The translations under genes and the position numbers were made by a program. Positions 33,008-36,033 of a stretch of DNA of 36,033 bases are shown in pieces (the first letter of the stretch is position 1; every line of letters starts with the position of its first letter). Origin of the DNA: Oscillospiraceae bacterium (lineage in GTDB: Bacteria; Bacillota; Clostridia; Oscillospirales; Acutalibacteraceae). The notes below the pieces were generated by a model. It was not told the DNA's origin and ran no database searches. It saw only the letters and a list, made by a program, of their open reading frames with translations. The stretch lies in the NCBI GenBank assembly GCA_015065865.1, contig SVPM01000016.1:1-36033 (forward strand), read 5' to 3'.

Positions 33008-33526
33008 TTACTTCGTCGTTGCGGGGGCAAGAAACATCAACATATGCCGCCCTTCCATCTTGGCGGGCTTATCCACCGTTCCTGCTTCGGCACACGCCTC
33101 GGCAAAACGCTGCATAGACTCCAGCCCCAGTTCGGGGTGACCGAGTTCACGGCCGCGGAAACGGATCGACACCTTCACGCGGTCGCCGTCCTGCAAAAAG
33201 CGGATGGCATGGCGCACTTTGGTATTGAAATCTCCCACGTCGGTGTTCAAACCGAGTCGAACTTCCTTGATCTCCGTGACATGCTGATTTTTACGGGCTT
33301 CCTTTTCGCGCTTCGCTTGTTCGAACCGATACTTACCGTAATCCATAACACGGCAGACGGGCGGGACAGCATTCGGCGCGATCTTCACCAGATCCAGATC
33401 GTGTTCATCCGCGATCTTCTGAGCATCTCTGGCGGACATAACGCCCATCTGCTCGCCGTCGGGGCCGATCAAACGGACCTCGGCATCGCGAATCTGTTCA
33501 TTGACCTGCAGTTCCTTGCTTGCGAT
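33008..33526 (-). CDS. infC: Translation initiation factor IF-3, apparent AUC start codon
   Basis: A 172-residue factor that keeps 30S subunits free and checks the start codon-initiator tRNA pairing. The N-domain begins ASKELQVNEQIRDAEVRLIG, the linker is GKYRFEQAKREKEARKNQ, and the C-domain has IRFRGRELGHPELG and ends KMEGRHMLMFLAP. No ATG, GTG or TTG lies in frame at a suitable place. The perfect GGAGGTG at 33534-33540 is 7 bases before an ATC codon (33524-33526), just where homologues begin. A rare AUU/AUC/AUA start on infC is known in other bacteria and lets IF-3 limit its own synthesis, so I take ATC as the start. The ATG at 33613 further upstream would lie in the untranslated leader. 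Confidence 0.95.
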   Translation of the reverse strand: MASKELQVNEQIRDAEVRLIGPDGEQMGVMSARDAQKIADEHDLDLVKIAPNAVPPVCRVMDYGKYRFEQAKREKEARKNQHVTEIKEVRLGLNTDVGDFNTKVRHAIRFLQDGDRVKVSIRFRGRELGHPELGLESMQRFAEACAEAGTVDKPAKMEGRHMLMFLAPATTK

Positions 33527-33533
33527 GGCAAAG

Positions 33534-33690
33534 CACCTCCATTTAAAAATTATAAAACGCGGACAGAAACTGCCCGCGTTTACGACACAATAACACACTA
33601 AAATTCCGTGCATTCTTACCGTATTGACCCGTTGGGCAAAAACCGCGGGTGAGAGCGGGCATCGCTCTTCTTCGTTTTACATCGCTTGTT
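33534..33690 (-). promoter_or_regulatory. infC leader with attenuator hairpin, candidate L20 leader
   Basis: The minus strand leader of about 160 bases between the promoter and infC holds no gene. It contains a 12-bp hairpin with one G-U pair (33570-33581 with 33555-33566, loop TTT) followed by TTTTATAATTTTT, which looks like an intrinsic terminator placed directly before the ribosome binding site. This position and operon match the L20-responsive leaders of Firmicutes. I did not resolve the full L20-binding fold, so the ligand is inferred from the operon. Confidence 0.65.
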
Positions 33691-33719
33691 ACTATATCAC
33701 AATTCTCACCGTCTGTCAA
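33691..33719 (-). promoter_or_regulatory. Promoter of the infC operon
   Basis: On the minus strand TTGACA (33714-33719), a 17-base spacer and TATAGT (33691-33696). It is the only strong promoter I see for the long run down to leuS. Confidence 0.88.
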
Positions 33720-33759
33720 GCATCTTTCAAAAAAATCGAAAAAAGTTTTGTTTCACCTC

Positions 33760-33788
33760 TTGACGGCCGTGGATTTATCTGCTATAAT
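33760..33788 (+). promoter_or_regulatory. Promoter of tRNA-Thr
   Basis: TTGACG (33760-33765), 17-base spacer, perfect TATAAT (33783-33788), 21 bases before the mature tRNA. Divergent from the infC promoter. Confidence 0.88.
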
Positions 33789-33809
33789 TCCCGTGTTGTC
33801 AAAAAATAT

Positions 33810-33884
33810 GCTGATGTGGCTCAATGGCAGAGCGGTTCACTCGTAATGAACAGGTTGTCAGTTCGATTCTGACCATCAGCTCCA
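33810..33884 (+). tRNA. tRNA-Thr(CGT)
   Basis: A class I tRNA with a 7-bp acceptor stem GCTGATG/CATCAGC, D-arm with GGCTCAATGG, anticodon stem GTTCA/TGAAC around loop CTCGTAA (anticodon CGT at 33842-33844), T-arm with GTTCGATTC, discriminator T and encoded CCA (33882-33884). It reads threonine ACG codons. Its 3' end forms part of the downstream palindrome. Confidence 0.96.
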
Positions 33885-33929
33885 AGTAAAAAGGACTTCG
33901 CGAAAGCGAAGTCCTTTTTACTTGGAGCT
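33878..33929 (+). terminator. 24-bp palindromic terminator including the tRNA-Thr 3' end
   Basis: A perfect 24-bp inverted repeat (33878-33901 with 33906-33929) with a GAAA loop. Its core AAAAAGGACTTCGC with the TTTTT on the other arm is a usual terminator, but the stem also includes the last 7 bases of the tRNA (AGCTCCA). It can serve as terminator for both strands, including the GNAT gene. Confidence 0.85.
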
Positions 33930-33969
33930 TCCGCCTGCGGGCGGGCTTATCCGTGGGCTTACACAACGT

Positions 33970-34440
33970 TCACAGCACCGTTTCCATCTCCATCTGGCGG
34001 CATTGCATCCCCAAATGCTCATAAAACTTCATCGCGGGAGCGTTGCAGTTCCACACGTGTAACGTCACGTTATAACACCCGCACTCCCGTGCGAACGCCA
34101 GCACCGCCTCATACAGCACCGTGCCGATATGCTGTCCGCGGCAGGTTTCATCCACACACAAGTCGTCGATATACAGTGTGCGAACGTCACACAAAGCGTG
34201 GTGCTTGCCGCCTTCCTGCAACTGACAAAACGCATAGCCCTGCACACGATCGTTTTCATCGACCGCCACCAGCACGGGACGGTCGTTTTGCTTTAAGATC
34301 TCCGTCAACTGTTCATCGGTGTATTTTCGCGCCCCTGCGCGAAACAGATCGGGGCGCCCTGCGGCGTGCACGTTGCACACCTGACACAACAATTCACCGA
34401 TACGCGGGATGTCGCGCACCGCCGCTTTCCGCACGGTCAT
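33970..34440 (-). CDS. GNAT family N-acetyltransferase
   Basis: A 156-residue acetyl-CoA-dependent acetyltransferase. The GNAT core is clear: start TVRKAAVRDIPRI, strand LYIDDLCVDETCRGQHIGTVLYEAVLAFA with the acetyl-CoA pyrophosphate loop (RGQHIG), then YNVTLHVWNCNAPAMKFYEHLGM. The final LHVW...A..FYE.LG pattern is typical. The substrate is unknown. The frame is open further upstream into dut, but GAGG 8 bases before the ATG at 34440 decides the start, 10 bp after the dut stop. It is co-transcribed with dut. Confidence 0.92.
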   Translation of the reverse strand: MTVRKAAVRDIPRIGELLCQVCNVHAAGRPDLFRAGARKYTDEQLTEILKQNDRPVLVAVDENDRVQGYAFCQLQEGGKHHALCDVRTLYIDDLCVDETCRGQHIGTVLYEAVLAFARECGCYNVTLHVWNCNAPAMKFYEHLGMQCRQMEMETVL

Positions 34441-34450
34441 ATCGCTCGCC

Positions 34451-34891
34451 TCACTTTCCGGTGGAGCCGAACCCGCCCGCACCGCGCACGGTATCGTCCA
34501 GCGAATCCACCGTTTGGAACGCGGCCGTCACATAAGGTGTCAGCACCAACTGCGCCACCCGCTCGCCGTTTTCCACCGACTGTGCCGCCTCACCGTGATT
34601 GTGGAGTGCCACAAAGATCTCACCGCGGTAATCGCTGTCGATCACGCCGACCTTGTTGGCGGGTGCCAACCCGCGTTTGGTCGCTAAACCGCTTCTGGCA
34701 TATACCAACCCGACCAATCCCGCGGGAATCGCCATCGCCACACCGGTGGGGATCATCACCGTCTGCCCCGCCGCGATCGTCACGGGGGCTTCCAAACACG
34801 CATAAAGATCGGCGCCCGCCGCCTCGGCCGAACCGTAAGTCGGCACCGCAGCACCCTCTCTCACCAACGTGATCGCTACATCCATTGCCAT
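34451..34891 (-). CDS. dut: Deoxyuridine 5'-triphosphate nucleotidohydrolase
   Basis: A 146-residue trimeric dUTPase that splits dUTP to dUMP and pyrophosphate, keeping uracil out of DNA and feeding dTMP synthesis. The five family motifs are visible: AAGADLYAC (motif 1), YARSGLATKRGL (2), GVIDSDYRGEI (3), GERVAQLVL (4) and the glycine-rich GAGGFGSTG at the C-terminus (5). AAAGGA lies before the ATG. It has its own promoter, divergent from ileS, and the GNAT gene follows. Confidence 0.97.
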   Translation of the reverse strand: MAMDVAITLVREGAAVPTYGSAEAAGADLYACLEAPVTIAAGQTVMIPTGVAMAIPAGLVGLVYARSGLATKRGLAPANKVGVIDSDYRGEIFVALHNHGEAAQSVENGERVAQLVLTPYVTAAFQTVDSLDDTVRGAGGFGSTGK

Positions 34892-34927
34892 ATATCTTCA
34901 TTTCCTTTCGGGTTATATTACCCTCAC

Positions 34928-34957
34928 AATATATCATTTTTCACACTTTTGTGTCAA
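34928..34957 (-). promoter_or_regulatory. Promoter of dut
   Basis: On the minus strand TTGACA (34952-34957), an 18-base spacer and TATATT (34928-34933). Confidence 0.78.
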
Positions 34958-34981
34958 CCGTTTTTTCGTGCGAATAAACAG

Positions 34982-35011
34982 TTGACAATCCCGTAAAAGA
35001 TGTGGTATATT
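34982..35011 (+). promoter_or_regulatory. Promoter of the T-box-ileS transcript
   Basis: TTGACA (34982-34987), 18-base spacer, TATATT (35006-35011), directly upstream of the T-box leader and back to back with the dut promoter. Confidence 0.8.
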
Positions 35012-35023
35012 ATCTATATATGT

Positions 35024-35266
35024 AAACGCGATGACGGAGATGAGTATCCGATCACACGATCCAAAGCGAGTCGGGGGCGGTGGAAGCCCGATGTGACGGT
35101 GACGGTGAAGATCCCTCCCGAGCGGCGCTCCGAACGGGTTTTTACCCCGGTAGGCGGCGACGGTTTTCCCCGTTAGCGGAAGCGTGTATGTTTGTACACA
35201 GCAACAAGGTGGTATAACGGGAACAGCGCTCGTCCTTTTTGCGGATGACGCTGTATTTTTATTTTA
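35024..35266 (+). promoter_or_regulatory. T-box riboswitch (tRNA-Ile sensing) upstream of ileS
   Basis: An untranslated leader of about 240 bases with the parts of a T-box. A distal stem I block (AGCGAGTCGGGGGCGGTGGA, 35064-35083) leads. The region after GGTGAAG contains ATC (35111-35113), a plausible isoleucine specifier. The T-box sequence AACAAGGTGGTATAACGG (35203-35220) has a TGGT bulge able to pair with ACCA of uncharged tRNA-Ile. A terminator hairpin follows (ACAGCG...CGCTGT, 35223-35254) with a T-rich tail to 35265. Uncharged tRNA-Ile would favour the antiterminator and ileS transcription. The stem I base was not fully drawn. Confidence 0.88.
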
Positions 35267-35281
35267 ACGGAGGTTTTTGGG

Positions 35282-36033
35282 ATGTACAACAAAGTACCGA
35301 CTGACCTGAAATTCGTAGAACGCGAAAAAGCGGTGGAAAAATTCTGGAAAGAAAACCGCATTTTCGAAAAGAGCATCGAAGCGCGCGCCAAGGGCGAACC
35401 GTATGTGTTTTATGACGGCCCCCCGACGGCAAACGGCAAACCGCACATCGGCCACGTGCTCACCCGCGTGATCAAAGATATGATCCCGCGTTACCGCACC
35501 ATGAAGGGCTGTATGGTCCCCCGCAAAGCAGGTTGGGATACCCACGGCCTGCCGGTCGAGTTGGAAGTTGAAAAACTGCTGGGACTGGACGGCAAAGAAC
35601 AGATCGAAGAATACGGTTTGGAACCGTTCATTCAAAAGTGCAAAGAAAGCGTTTGGAAATACAAGGGCATGTGGGAAGATTTCTCGGGCACCGTTGGTTT
35701 CTGGGCGGATATGGACGATCCTTACGTGACCTATCACAACGATTTTATCGAATCCGAATGGTGGGCACTCAAACAGATCTACGACAAGGGCCTTTTGTAT
35801 AAAGGCTTCAAGATCGTCCCCTACTGCCCGCGTTGCGGCACCCCGCTCTCGTCCCACGAAGTGGCGCAGGGGTACAAAACGCTCAAAGAGCGTTCCGCCG
35901 TGGTGCGCTTCAAGGTGAAGGACGAGGACGCTTATATTCTCGCGTGGACCACCACCCCGTGGACCTTGCCCTCCAACGTGGCACTGTGTGTACATCCCGA
36001 ACACGAATATGTGAAACTGCAGGTGGAAAGCGG
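35282..36033 (+). CDS. ileS: Isoleucine--tRNA ligase (3' end beyond window)
   Basis: The first 250 residues of a class Ia synthetase that charges tRNA-Ile. It begins [20 protein letters not shown], with the HIGH motif in [21 protein letters not shown], then [29 protein letters not shown], and [10 protein letters not shown] at the start of the editing domain; the frame is open to the window end. HGLPVE with YCPRC is characteristic of IleRS. GGAGG lies 9 bases before the ATG. Expression is under the T-box upstream. Confidence 0.97.
   Translation, partial: MYNKVPTDLKFVEREKAVEKFWKENRIFEKSIEARAKGEPYVFYDGPPTANGKPHIGHVLTRVIKDMIPRYRTMKGCMVPRKAGWDTHGLPVELEVEKLLGLDGKEQIEEYGLEPFIQKCKESVWKYKGMWEDFSGTVGFWADMDDPYVTYHNDFIESEWWALKQIYDKGLLYKGFKIVPYCPRCGTPLSSHEVAQGYKTLKERSAVVRFKVKDEDAYILAWTTTPWTLPSNVALCVHPEHEYVKLQVES

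Noticed and set aside
33526-33613. N-terminal extension of IF-3 from the ATG at 33613
   Set aside because: The extra residues are Cys/Phe-rich, not homologous to IF-3, run through the attenuator hairpin, and have no ribosome binding site.
35264-36004. A 246-codon minus-strand frame
   Set aside because: Antisense to ileS, whose motifs are unambiguous.

Overview
The window looks like chromosomal DNA of an anaerobic, low-to-mid GC Firmicute of class Clostridia, most like an uncultured Oscillospirales/Ruminococcaceae gut bacterium. The evidence is a flavodiiron-rubredoxin oxygen-scavenging fusion, a CD1247-type protein, TrmFO (folate-dependent tRNA methylation), an Ile T-box in front of ileS, an L20-type leader in front of infC-rpmI-rplT, strong GGAGG ribosome binding sites and vegetative TTGACA/TATAAT promoters with 16-18 bp spacers. 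The genus is an inference. I see no phage genes, insertion sequences or CRISPR array.

Layout. Positions 1-9.1 kb are a mixed accessory part: the end of a flavodiiron protein (+), a GltS-type symporter and an acyltransferase/zinc-ribbon fusion (-), a 62-residue orphan (-), two tandem copies of a ~180 bp structured repeat ending in the terminator of tRNA-Ser(GGA), a zinc-ribbon membrane protein, a small membrane protein, an AEC permease and an SGNH hydrolase (+). From 9.1 to 14.5 kb on the minus strand lie a MATE exporter, the efp/CD1247-family pair, an M24 peptidase, an endonuclease IV-like TIM barrel, a YqeG phosphatase and rpsU. From 14.6 to 33.5 kb the minus strand is one nearly gapless run of information-processing and envelope genes, in transcription order infC, rpmI, rplT, trmH-type methylase, dprA, topA, trmFO, plsX, rnc, smc, ftsY, rdgB, yhbY, nadD-yqeK fusion, LCP protein, rsfS, leuS. 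The right end has tRNA-Thr(CGT) (+), a GNAT acetyltransferase and dut (-), then a divergent T-box-controlled ileS (+), cut by the window end.

How the genes fit together. The long run couples translation (IF3, L35, L20, LeuRS, RsfS, YhbY, tRNA and rRNA modification), RNA processing (RNase III), chromosome organisation (SMC, topoisomerase I), membrane protein targeting (FtsY), phospholipid synthesis (PlsX), NAD synthesis and nucleotide sanitation (RdgB, YqeK). Many junctions are 1-20 bp overlaps, so translational coupling is likely. No wholly new multi-gene system is evident. The most unusual items are the tandem structured repeat beside tRNA-Ser, the LCP protein with a changed key arginine and an inserted four-cysteine segment, the acyltransferase/zinc-ribbon fusion, and the apparent AUC start codon of infC.
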